Shown one piece after another: positions 35,548 through 48,800 of a stretch of 64,000 nucleotides of DNA (within the stretch, counting starts at the first letter, position 1; each line of letters opens with the position of its first letter). The notes under the pieces were generated by a model. The model saw only the letters and a program-made list of their open reading frames with translations, was not told the DNA's origin and did not search any database. The stretch comes from Parapristionchus giblindavisi (lineage: Eukaryota; Nematoda; Chromadorea; Rhabditida; Diplogasteridae), in contig CALSFV010000003.1 of NCBI GenBank assembly GCA_943737045.1, positions 248,001-312,000 of the forward strand. The letters run 5' to 3'. Made by a program: the position numbers and the translations under genes.

Positions 35548-37873
35548 ATGTTGGAGGTAACAATCGTTTCATACATTTTTTATAATATTAATAAAATAAT
35601 AATAATAATAGTAATAATAAAATTTAATAATAATATAATATTATAATAATATATAATAATAAAATGAATTAAGATATGCATTGTGACTGTGTTCATCGGA
35701 GGCAGCCAAGCATTTTCAATTCGTGACTTCATTAGAATAGGAGGAAAACGTGCCGATCCCGGAGCGCCCAGTAAGTACTTTTGTAGTTTGTAGTTTGATT
35801 AATCAACGATCAATAAATCAATAATTCAATCAATAAATCAATAATCATCAGCTCATTGTCCGACCTGGCATCCATTTGAATGTCCATCTGGAGAATGTGT
35901 TCCAATCAAGTATTTGTGTGACGGATCACCCGATTGCTCCGATCAATATGATGAGAATAAGAGCATGTGCACTGCAGGTAACCCCATTTTTTTCTATTAA
36001 AATTTTTTTAATCAAAAAATATATATTTTTACAATAAGAAATCTATGGCTTACCTTTGTTAGTGATTGAAATTGGCTACTATGAAATTAATTATAATAAC
36101 TTTCTGTTCGCGTGAAATTGATCACAGTAAATTTTTGTTCAGTTACATTTTCTCTGAGACAGTAGAAAGTTCTAAGCAAAAATGCAGAGGAGGATTTTTG
36201 CACAATAAGTCTGTAAATTCATCAGAGCGAACATTGATTATTTGTTCCTCTATGTTCTTCTGACATCATTCCTATTATATTCTATCTGACTTCATCCATT
36301 AACCTTTCCTTTACTTTTATGACAATGTAATACATGTCAATGACCAATAATTACCTCAGTCTAACCAGGAAATTAATCAATTTGTATGACTTTTCCAAGT
36401 TGATACATGACTGAAATACTTTTCACCATTCCATGATGATTTTTTTGAATGTAGACGAATAAAACGGATTTTGTTTTTTTTTCAAACTGAATAGAAGTTG
36501 AGTACGCAGAGAGCCACTTCGAGTAGATAAATAAATCATTATAAATATAAATATTAAATATTAATGAATGTATGGAAGAATGTACTCGAGAAAGAAGATT
36601 CGCTGTTGTTTACATTACTTATTCACAGTTCTCACTACTTGTTAGATAGTCTGTAAAAGTGAAATTAAAGTATTTCAAAATGTACATTAATATGCATGCT
36701 TGCACCTTAAAGTTAAGGTATAAGTTGACACAGAATAAGTATGAAGTACACAGAATCTTTGTATTTTTATTCATTCTTCGGTTTAACAATCAACATTAAA
36801 CGAAAAGAGTAAGGTGAGAGTGATGGAGTTATGTCGCTTGTGCGATATCGATTGTAATATCCCTTAGGTTTTTTTAAAGTTTTCGGAAATTTTGGGAAAA
36901 CAGAAAATTTCCGTAATTATTTATCGTTAAATCGGAAATCCCAGGCCTGATATAAACTAAATAATTGCAGCCACTCGTCCTCCAGTCGAAGAAACAGCTG
37001 CGTTCCTCAAAGCATTGATGCATGCTCATGGAGGAGATTTTCTCATGAAGGTAATCATCCAATTTCAGAACAATAATTTTAAAGAAATATCATTAAAATT
37101 TTAAAATGGTAAATTTAAAATTACACCGATTTTCAGATCTTCGGTCCCAAAGCAAAAGATACGTTGAAAGGAATGGGAGGTGTCGATAAAGTTGCTGTAG
37201 CTCTATCACGTATGTTACTATCTTTATTTTATCAATTCGTCAGTTAATTTGAGCAAAGTTTGACTTCATACTAATTTCAAACGCTCTTCTCTAGCCTTGC
37301 TATTTCAATTCATTTGTCTGGGACAGTGTGTCATCATGGGGGTTTAATGCAAACTATTTTGGTTTTAAAAAATGCCGAGTTATATTCGAAAATATAGTCT
37401 AAAAGAGTTATGTGAGATGTTCCTTTAAATGCCTTTCTGTCTCTGTATCATACATAATGAGTTAGTCTTCTTACAGAATCTCCGACTGCTGATATCTTCG
37501 CATCAGAGATGAAATTGAGTGAGGAAGACATGATGAATATGGTACAGACATTGGAATCGATTCTTGAAGGAACTGCCGATGTAATTCTTTTATTAAATAT
37601 TTAAGTTTTAAAAAATATTTAAAAGTTAAAAAAATATATTTAAAAATATGTTCAGTTCATAAGAGATCATTCATACAATCAAATAACTCGAGCAAAGGTA
37701 TTGATCGAGTGTTATGTTGTAGTTATTCTAACCCTTTGGCACCTACCGTATCCCATAGCTAAATACCGTACTCTACCCATTCTACAGTATCCACTTTTCA
37801 GTCTCTATCCGGCAGTGAAGCACTAGACTTCCGTTTCTTCGCCCAGAAACTACAGGAAACTGGTTTCTTTTAA
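35548..37873 (+). CDS. Prohormone-4 / IDLSRF-like neuropeptide precursor with LDLa domain
   Basis: Eight exons: 35548-35556, 35674-35770, 35852-35977, 36971-37050, 37137-37209, 37477-37580, 37656-37696 and 37802-37873. The inferred N-terminus MLEICIVTVFIGGSQA is a short signal peptide. It is followed by FSIRDFIRIGGKR, a peptide ending in a Gly plus dibasic KR site, so an amidated product is possible. Next is an LDL-receptor class A module with six Cys (CPTWHPFECPSGECVPIKYL, CDGSPDCSDQYDENKSMC). A conserved C-terminal domain follows: RPPVEETAAFLKALMHAHGG, IFGPKAKDTLKGMGGVDKVA, and the end FRFFAQKLQETGFF. This order and the RPPVEETA..F..LL..HG, FG.KA.DTL..GGV.KVA and final KL..TGF blocks match the insect prohormone-4 precursor. 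It is secreted and acts as a peptide signal. The first exon is only three codons and is inferred from phase. The rest is well supported. Confidence 0.88.
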
Positions 37874-38320
37874 TCAATACATAATTAATACTACCGTACA
37901 CGATGTAGTATATTGATCGATCTCACAATAAATATATTGGAATATCTGGAATCATACACTTAGAATGTCTCATTGATCGTTACATCGTTTATGAGATCTC
38001 CACTACGATAAATCGTTCTGCTTGTTTGCATTCAAATACACTACAATATACTATTCAATCAAGAAATTTCAATCATTTATAAACTTTGAAGATATCTATA
38101 AGTATGGATTGTACAAAAACTAAATACAAAGGTTAGGAATAAATAATAATTGAATAAGTTAAAAGTGAAAAAATGTAGTTCAATCGGTGAAAACTGTAAA
38201 GTGAGGAATGTTTTTTTCAAAAATTAAAACTGGGCAAATATAGTCTATGAATATTCTCAAATTCTGCATAAATCGACATTTTTACAATTGAATCATCTAA
38301 TTTGTTAGTAAGCGATAAAC
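37874..38320. other. Convergent 3' spacer (prohormone-4 and AP-3 mu)
   Basis: The two genes converge here with about 450 bp between stop codons. AATAAA-like motifs occur near 37928-37933 and 38139-38144 on the plus strand. I see no other feature. Confidence 0.45.
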
Positions 38321-41300
38321 TCAAGTTCTAATCTGGAATCGTCCCGCTTTCGTAATATATTTGACTCCTTTGAATGGTTTGTAGTTCTCACCGTACATAT
38401 CCAATCGATTCACCTGCAATCAGTCAATCAATACTTGTGATATTACTGTGTATTCGATAGAACACACAGTAACTTCAGTCAAATCAATCAATACGTGGGC
38501 AACTAACGTTATATTAATTTCTACAAGTAAACACACATATAACTTGCAGGATGCCTTTTTTAAATTGTAATTTTTACGATAAATTCTTTTCAAAAAATAG
38601 TTGCTCTTCTGGCAATGTAGCCAGACACAGGTCTTTAATATTACATATGAACATGTAAGGGTTGAGAAATTGACATAGTGATTTTGTTTAGCAAATGGTG
38701 TGAACAGTTCCAAAGTTATAAGCCAAAAAACATCAGGCATTCTGAAGAATTGTGTATATCCAGTACACGACAAGATTTTATCATATTTCATATTTCCACG
38801 AACATTTCCAGCAAACTTGACAGGGATCATACATCATACACACGCACCGATGTATGGTACAACCACCTGTACTAGAAGTCAAGTACTCCAAAAGAAATTC
38901 AAATGTTGTGAAACTTTTTATTTTTCCTAATTTCGGATTTCCCTTTGATAAAAAATTACGTTCTTTGTAAAGAGCATTTCAATTCCATTTATACACATAG
39001 TGCAGCAGCAGATAGCAGAAGCAAGAGAGAATAGCCAAAGCTAAATATGTCGTTATCGTGCGACGGATAAGTGACGGGTTGAACTTTACAAAGTTGATAA
39101 AAGCAACCTTTGAAAGATGATTCATACTAAGGCAACCACTCTGATTATGGCTACGGCGGTCACTTCCCGTAGTTTCTACCATCACAGAAACCATTCCCAA
39201 GTAAGTAGCCAGGATATGACCAAAATGGACAAATCAATATTGAACAATAAACGATAGCTGATTTGCGCAAGAGTAAGGAAGTTCATAGTGTTACGGAAAG
39301 TAAGTATAAATATGGTTTATCTCACGTCAGCTATGGTCACCATAGGTCGAATAGCTAGGTTACCGGATTCCAAAATGCGGTCAGGTTTTTCGATTTTTGG
39401 CAAATTTGGCTCAAAATGCGGTCAGGTTTTTCAATTTTTAGGAAATTTTGGCTCAAAATGCGGTCAGGCTTGGTACTTTGTAACATACTTTTCGACCTAT
39501 GATGGTCACACAGATACAAACTTCCTAGAAAATTCTACTCGTGACCATAGTTTCACTATTTCTTATATTTCTCGTCGGATTTCAAGCTCAATCCATACGT
39601 ACGTAATATCCGTACTCACCTCAAGAATGTACGACTACATGGACAAGGATCTTTGAAGGATCTCCCCGTACCACTATGAACACCCTTACGCTTGTAGAAA
39701 TCAGCGATCGATTAAAGTTCAATATTGATTCGCTGGCAAAGTCGCTTTTTGGTACGTCCTGGCTACTTAGCTTTGGCAATTATCTCTTGCTTTCAACAAC
39801 ATCCACTACATATACGCGTTTCCTGCTCACGCGGAACAGTTCATACCATCGGCAATAAACATGCGGGAAAAACAATATTCCAATTTTCTCTGTCCAGCCC
39901 CTCCACTATTACGCGAACACGCTCATGCGTATAATGCATAGGTCGAAAAGTATGTTACAAAGTACCAAGCCTGACCGCATTTTGAGCCTGCATTTCCCAA
40001 AAAATCGAAAAACCTGACCGCATTTGGATACAAAATTTCACAAAAATCGAAAAACCTGACCGCATTTTGAGTCAAGTTTGCCTAAAATTGAAAAACCTGA
40101 CCGCATTTTAAAATCCGATAACCTAGCTATTCGACCTATGGTATGATGAATACATAAAGATAAAGATCAAAAATAATACCAACCTTCAATCCGGATGCAG
40201 CCAATTGATTGATCTTGAATTTGACATTGATTGGAGGAGATTCAACAGGAGTTGTTCCCGATACTGATACCTATAATAATTAATGATAATGATTGATTAC
40301 TAATAATCAGATAAGAAAACAATACAATACAATACATTTATCTTATCAGCACTATTAATAAGTGTACTCATGATAAGTATATTAGATAACAATATAATGA
40401 TTAAAATATTGGATAAGAATATATACAATAAAATATGATTCACTATGTATAATGAAAAAACTAACCGATCCTTTCAACGTTGGAGGCTTTCCCAATTCAA
40501 TCTTTCCAACATTCCACTGAAATAATTAATATTATTTCCCTTTCGTCTAGTATCTTACTGGAATAAATTGATTGATTGATATACCCGAACAATGATTATC
40601 AGTGAAAATCCTCAATCAAGAGCCGAAGAATTGAGAAATTTAAAAAAAGATTTCTGAGCGCTATCCATTAACCAATGAAAATTACTGAATAACTCATAAT
40701 ATCCAATATATTACCTGGAGTAGTTTATTAGATGGATCAAATGAATACTTTCCATGAGAAGCGAGAAGATTACAATTCAGAACTGCTTTAGGCATCGTCA
40801 TTTCTACTACAACATCTTCTAACTGAAAATTATAGTGGTCGTTGAACAACGAGAGAGACGAATCAATCGATAATAAAAATCTACCGTACCACTTTTCCCA
40901 TACTCTGCTTGGGACCAACAGTGAGTTCCAATCTACTTCCTTGTCCTCCTTTTAGAATTATCGTATGACGAACGTAGATAGGAATTGCCACAATACTAAA
41001 AAATTATAAATAATATTGTTGTTAATATTTTGCGATTTTCTAGGGAATTTGATAAATGTACGCATTAATTTGAAATATTCATAATAAAGACTCCTGTTAT
41101 ACATCATAGCAATCGATACAGTATTAAATGAAATAGAAGTGACGTATCCATAATACTTTTAAAATGCCTTACTTCTGAGATGCAATATGATAGGATAGCA
41201 GACGGAAGTTTCCATCGGGAGGGACGAATGAGAGGATACGTTCATTCTGAATGAATATATTAATAATAGATCATAGATAATATATAGTATTCATAAAGAT

Positions 41301-42820
41301 TAGAATGTCACAACGACAGTACACCTATCTCGTTTACGATATACAACTCTCACTATTCTATATGATTAAATGAATCGGGTAGAGTACTACAATTAATAAT
41401 AGTTAACTCATACATTTTCACAGTATTTTTTAGTATTTCATCGATACTTTTTTCGGAACTGGTTTTTATAGCATATAACACAATTTGTCCGCAACATCGA
41501 TTCACCAGGTCTATTCTCTATAATACATTTTCGGCGCCCACACAGGATTTTTTAATATAGTGGGTCGGATTTCGAAATATGGTGGGTCGATTTATAAAAA
41601 TCGTTATTTTTCCTTTAAATTGTAGTCTTTCGCATAAAAATTAACCTTATATTGTGGGTCAATCCTCAAATTATGAGGGTATGAAAATGTATGGTTGAAC
41701 TGTGATGTTGTAAATGGACTAGTTCCATGATAGTATAGACTTTTAATCCCCGATCGATCAATTACTTCCTTCATTTTCCCATCACACTCATGAATTACTC
41801 TATCGAGAAGAGATCATATATTAGAATATTGATCACATTTAGAATATCAATCCCTGATGTGAAAGCAAAAGAAATAACAATAATAATACGACTACTACAA
41901 GTAATAATAATAGAAATAACAATCAATAATAATAATAATAATCAGACATGGCCCATGGTTATCCCATGGGATAGACCCACCCGCAAATTTTGTAAAAAGT
42001 AGGTAACCCACCCGCAAAATTTCGAAAAATGTTGACTTGAAAAAATTATTAATTAATCAATCATGTCGAAAAAAATTGAAGAAAAGAGTATGGTAGCAAA
42101 CTGAATAAATGAGTACGAATATGAGAAGAGTACGATCTTTAAGTTCAGTGAAGTGATACTAGTACGCTGTGTCGGAATTTAACGTTTACAAGAACTGAAA
42201 TATTAATTGATTCAAAAAAATTTGATTTTTCGCTTAGAGAGTCGCGTACCGACCGAGAACGCAGTGGACAATAAGAAATATGAAAATTATAGTGGGAAAG
42301 CGTTGTTTGGAGGGGTGCATTTTCAGGCATGATTATCGCGTACTGAATTTATTTTTTCTATTTCCTTGGTCTTAGCATATAAAAATTATTTTTTGCGTCA
42401 TTTCTCGTCGCGTACCGACAGAGATTCCAATTTTCCATATGGAAATGTAAAACTAACACGTCAAACTCATTTGCCAGAGCGTTATCCCACGGTAGGTACC
42501 ATGGGATAACGCGCTGGAAATCCTCTTAAACGCAATGATCACTAAATTTCTTGAGTTTCATGTTTTCCTCTGTCGGTACCCGATCAGATTGAAATTCTAT
42601 GCATGTAATATAGTGCAGTATTGAACGAAATCGCATATTATTAAAATCAGTTCTCGTTCTTACTGTACGATAAATAGTCTAACTGTCAACTGAAATAATA
42701 ACGGAGTTTTTTAAAGTTTTAATTTTCCCCATTTTTTGTGTACCCACCCGCATTTTTTGCCGAAAATCTACGTTACCCACCCGCATTTTTTGGCCGTGGG
42801 ATAACCATGGACCATGTCTG

Positions 42821-42869
<49 letters not shown>

Positions 42870-45800
42870 TAATACTAATAATATTTACCTCCCATCGTTT
42901 GAATCGTACACATGGATGGAATGATACATCATCTAATAGACGTGGATTGATCAATGTCATCGTTAGATCAGGCATTCCTGTTAAACGACAACAACAATCT
43001 ATCTGAAAGATAATGTGAATTAATTAATTAATTAATTTCACCGGCTAATTTACTTATACCCAATTGACTATGCATAACCCGCTGCATTTGACATGTTGTC
43101 AGGATGAAGTAATAATAGTAATCATCTATGAAAACTCTACCAAAGAGACTTACAATTAGCCGCAGAATGAATTTATAATAATGTTCTATTATAGAGAATA
43201 AAATGTGAACAGAATAATGTTTAATTTAGTAAGTAAACGTACATATCCCTGAATTTCACTGCATACTGTAGCTCCCTGCTTATCGATTATCGCATCGATT
43301 TCTTCTACTACATCGAAGTAGGATTCGTTATTAGTGTACTGGAATGAAGAACAATACCATCCATTATAGTGTAGATAATTATATAATATCAAGTAAGCAT
43401 TAAAAGCAATTGGTGATAAGACTATCTCATATCACTATATAATAATCTCGAATGAATATTGGAAGATTTTAAGATACAAAACAAAATACAGATAATACAT
43501 GTCTATCAACAAGAAATATCAATATCCAGCTAAAATAATAAGAGGTTTGTCTAATACCTCATACAAGATGGCATAAATAAATAAACAAATACCTTTACAC
43601 CATGTCGTCTCCATGGAATATTTGATAGTTGACCAGAAGGAAGAACTTCCGAATGATTGGTTCTTCCTGTCACCTATAATATACAGTATTTCATCAACCA
43701 TATCTTAATGTTTGCCAAATACTGAATGTCTACAATCTACAATGTCTATAACATACAGTAGCAGCCAAAAGTCTTCGTCAAAAACTTTGCATTGTCATAA
43801 CTTTTGACTCAGATGAGCAATCGGGATCATGTTTTGGCAGGATACTATAGTACTAGTGTACATCATATCCTACTCCCGTTGTTATGATTCGTCGCCGTAT
43901 TATTGTGTAGCGATCTTGGATCCCCTCTGTACTTACTCAGCAGTGATTATTTCCTCAGCGGGATATTTATGAGACTTGTTGTTAACAGTGTATGAACAAC
44001 ATTTACTGAGGAGTAGAATCCGCTGTGCCATCCATTCGAGCTAATTCATTCCTGTGAGAAAATCGAAATTTTCAACACCACTGAAATTGGGCAAAAAGGT
44101 CATAACTCTGTGTTCAGTGAAACTGCAGGCTGCAAACTTGGTACAGATAATAGCCCATGAGTGATACATAACCGGGCTGAGTATGAGCCCGATCGATTGA
44201 ATTTTGAGAAATTTCGAAAATTTATTTTTCTCATTTTTTGAGGTACAGTAAGTACTGCACAGGTTAGTATCCATTTTACTTAACAGCAATATGTCTTCTA
44301 TATATAGTAGACAACAGTTCACTAGTGTCTCACGAAATTTCAAGTTCTTCGAGAGAAATTTTAATTGGAGAAATGCGGTCGAAAATTGCTAGGATTTTTT
44401 CCCAAAATTTTCTCAAAATTCTCATAATCATACATGGGCGGGATACCTGGAGCTCGATTCTACAGGGGGCATCCGAACGAAAAATGGTTAATTTTACAGG
44501 GGGCCTCCACTTTTTTCCTCAAAAATTTCACCTAAACGTCATTTTTACAAAGGGCATTCCACAAATTTTCGAAGATTCCTTATTTTACAGGGGGCACCCC
44601 CATGTCGGTGCCCATGTATGCTCATAATTTGTCCGATTAGTCTGAGACTTTGTTATGGTAATTATCATGGAGATATAAGATGATACCAGCAATGGAACCG
44701 CTATCTATACTCTTTTAATTCCACAAAATTTTTTTTGATGGCCGTAAAAAACTATTTTCGACTTCGCTCGTAGAACTCGAAAATTCGTGAAACACTAGTG
44801 AACTGTTGTCTACTATATATAGAAGACATATTGCTGTTAAGCAGAATGGATACTAACCTGTGCAGTACTTACTGTACCTCAAAAAATGAGAAAAATAAAT
44901 TTTCGAAATTTCTCAAAATTCAATCGATCGGGCTCATACTCAGCCCGGTTATGTATCACTCATGGGCTATTATCTCTACCCTTCTTTATTCTATGGTCCC
45001 TTCCTCCTGGCGCACGGCAATAGTTCGTCCAATATATAAACGAAAGGGAGCAAAGCACTCAATAAGTAACTATCGTCCTATTTCATTAACAAGTGCATGT
45101 TGTAAGGTTATGGAAAGAATTATATGTCAAGATATCTCGCACTTCCTGAATGAAAATGACTTGTTGAGTAATTCACAGCATGGTTTTCGTTTGAAACGCT
45201 CATGTAATACCTGTCTTCTAACTACTTCCAATCACTGGCACCGCCATCTTGATAGAAAAAGTTATATCACATGCGCATATATTGATTTCAGCAAAGCGTT
45301 CGATACTATTCCAATAAATCTTCTGGTCCAAAAATGCGAACAATATGGAATACGGGGATGTCTCCTGAATTGGATTTCTTCCTTCCTACAATCTCGATCA
45401 CAATCCGTACAAGTTGGTCTTTCCCAATCCCGCCCATACAATACAGTTAGCGGTGTACCACAAGGTAGCTGCTTAGGCCCCTTGCTTTTCTCTCTTTTCA
45501 TTAATGAACTACCTTCCCTACTCCCTAGGGGTGCATTTTGTTCTATCTATGCCGATGACATGAAGATTTACTCCTTTAATGATCCGTCCATTATTCAACA
45601 CTCACTGAACATTGTACATGAATGGAGCATGAATTTTGGTCTTTGCATGTCCAAAACAAAGTCCGATGTCATGCATATTGGCGCCAGCCATCCTGACATT
45701 GCTTTATATGTAGACAATGAAGTTCTTCCCGTGGTAGAAGAGTTTACAGATCTTGGTGTAACGTATAATAATAAGTTAGAGTTTCATAACCACATTACAA

Positions 45801-48800
45801 ATATCGTCAACAAGGCTAAAGCACGATGCGCATACATTCATAGATCTTTTATGTCTCGCTCCATAAATGTTTATGCACGTCTTTTTCAGACTTACGTCTT
45901 GCCTGTTCTGGAGTACTGTAGCGAACTATGGAATCCCAATAGTGTCATGCTGAATGATCTAATTGAGTCCTGTCTGACCTCATATTCCAGGAGAGTCCTT
46001 GCGAAGTGCGGCATACCCTACACAAACTACGCCGAGGCACTCAATCTACTCAATCTCCGCTCGCTCAAACATCGTCGAACCTGTTTAGATCTTTCTTTTG
46101 TATTCAAAATTGTTCACGGATTCGTTGATGTCGATTGTAGGCAATTTTTCATTATTTCGAGTAATCTAAATCGTACTAGAGGTAATCCTATGAGAATGTG
46201 TTGTAATAGATGTAATAGTAGTAGATATCTTTCATTCTTTCTTCTTCTCCAATAGAATTGTTAATAGTTGGAATAGTCTTGATACATTAATTGTAACTTC
46301 CCCCAACCCAATAGTTTTCAATAATCGTATTAAAGCTGTAATCTCGTAATTTAGCAGCTATCTTCGAATCTTATTCATTTCTAAAGTATCGCTTTGAGTT
46401 TATCTTCCTTCCCTCATTATATAAGAAGCGATAAATATATTATTATTATTATTATTATTATTACCAAGTTTGCAGCCTGCAGTTTCACTGAACACAGAGT
46501 TATGACCTTTTTGCCCAATTTCAGTGGTGTTGAAAATTTCGATTTTTTCACAGGAATTAATTAGCTCGAATGGATGGCACAGCGCATTCTACTCCTCAGT
46601 AAATGTTGTTCATACACTGTTAAAGGGAGAGTAACCTCGCTCAATGAACCCCTTCAACCCGTGTTATCTCTCACATGGATAGTTAGTGATACTGTATTGA
46701 TACCACACAATGCATGAAAAAGGGACAAGTTCCCACAGGAATTGAACTTGCGATAACTCGGCCTCAAGCGAAGGCTCTTACCGACTGAGCTATTTAGCCA
46801 CTTGACAGAGATGGATATAAACGATATAATCAAGGGGCAGTTCGTTTCAAATTGAGAATGTAAATTAATACAAAAGATGAGACAGCGCAAGGAATCGAAC
46901 CAGAGATTCCTGTTAATGAAGAACAAGATTCTTACCAACTGAGCTAAGGGTGCACAGTTCAAGTGATAACCATGGCAGACTATGCTCTGAATGTAGATTC
47001 TTTGCGAGATTTCCATCTCACTTATTTACAACAGAACAATTATACTTGTGTATTATTGGTTTCATATACTTGAAAATATACAACACGAAAGTGGAATAAC
47101 CTCAACAATAATCGAAAGAATGTACATCTCTTAATGATCTTATTTAGTAGATTTCTCTCTCCTTCTACGCTCAACCATGATCTTCGTGTACATTTAATTC
47201 CATGTATAAATAACACATACTGTACCTTTGGGACATCATTTATTATTCTTTACAAAACAATCAATAATGAAGATGAACATTCAAATATAATTAAGGCAAT
47301 TGAAGAAGATACTGGAACACAATGAAAGTATAATCGCAAATATTCATACTTTAAATCAAATACTATGAAACCACAATGGCATACTTTTGTGATTGCTTTC
47401 CTTAGTTCGTTTCTATTCTATCAAAATTTACTCAATCTCCGGTTTTGCATAATAATATTGCAGTAAGTAGCAAGCAAAAAGTAACTTACTTCTCTGGTGT
47501 TGAAATTCATGCATGAACTTAGGTACAATCATGCATGATTCGACATTCCATGCATGATCATGCATGAAATATCCGTGGTTCGTGAACTTCCGTGATCATG
47601 CACTAATTTTCAGTGATTTTACATGGAATGACAGAATCGATGCATGATCACGGATAATCGATGAATGATTCGAGTATTTTCCATGCTTGATCGTGCCATT
47701 AATTGCACGAACTTTACTGGAATCATCCATGGATTCAAACATCTGTGTTTTTATTCATTTTCAGTTACTGTTCCTCATGAGTATATGGAGAAAAAGTAGA
47801 TAAAAAGTAAGTTACATTTCGCGCATTACTTACTACAATATTACCACGCAAAACCGGAGACCTACTTATTTAATCCCTCCAATTGATCTTCTCTCTTGAG
47901 ACCTCCATCCTCTTGTCGAATGTAGACGCATCCGATTTGATCTGCAACTACTTTATGATTATTGATTGTAATTTTAATTTTTCAGTAATTTCATGTAATT
48001 TCTCGGCAATACCTAGTTTAATTTGCTACATCATCTACATATACAGCTAATAATAACATACATGGACAAATCTATTAAGGCCCATTATACTACCAATCTT
48101 ATCAAATATATGTCTTTAATACCTCGCATTCTACTATTCACAATCAGTAACATATGGATTAAAGTACTACAATGAATATTGGTGCTATGACGACCAGTAT
48201 TGTGACTAACTATTGCCATATCATTACTATTAATCAACACATGCGGATAGTACAGAGTGAACTAGTTTCAGCTAAAACCAACAAGAAGATCAGCGAGTAT
48301 CAAATCGAAACAGAAAGGAAGAATATAGGAGAAACGTTATACTAAAGCGTTAATTAGATGGAAATAGGAGCACGTAACTGCCGGTCCAGTGCAAAAGTTT
48401 AGCATAAAAGTGAAGAATAAGGCCCTTTCCTTCGTGTTTAGTTTATTTTTCACATGATCCGGTGTTTTGGAGTAGTGCCGAAATAGGACAGAGTGGTTTG
48501 GCGAAGCAATGAAGGGGGAAGGTAAATAATCACTATTGAAATAAGTAAAAGCATTGGAAATATCAAGAAGTCCAAGAAGGACAGGGTCAGTTACAACCTA
48601 CAAGACCTGCCTAATTATATTTATTCGCAGATTTTTAAAGAGTAACGAACCTCATAAGATGTTCTTGGCAACATGAGACCATTATGCCTTCAATTTAACT
48701 CGCAGAACGATTGAGAGAGATGCCGAAGTTCTCAAACTGAAAATGCATAATTGAAACGGGGAAAAGTCAACAAAAGAACATGTATATACCAACGTTTTAC

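Noticed and set aside
38420..38830. 136-residue minus-strand ORF
   Set aside because: It lies in the last AP-3 mu intron, overlaps the exon boundary in the wrong frame and has no recognisable motif.
44798..44975. First ~60 residues of the long ORF that contains the reverse transcriptase
   Set aside because: They are encoded by the inverted arm of the Tc1-type element (also present inverted at about 44140-44330) and are fused to the RT only by chance openness.
46883..46955. Candidate selenocysteine or suppressor tRNA (TCA anticodon)
   Set aside because: D, T and acceptor stems do not pair and the length is ordinary rather than the long tRNA-Sec type, so it is a pseudo-tRNA or SINE part.
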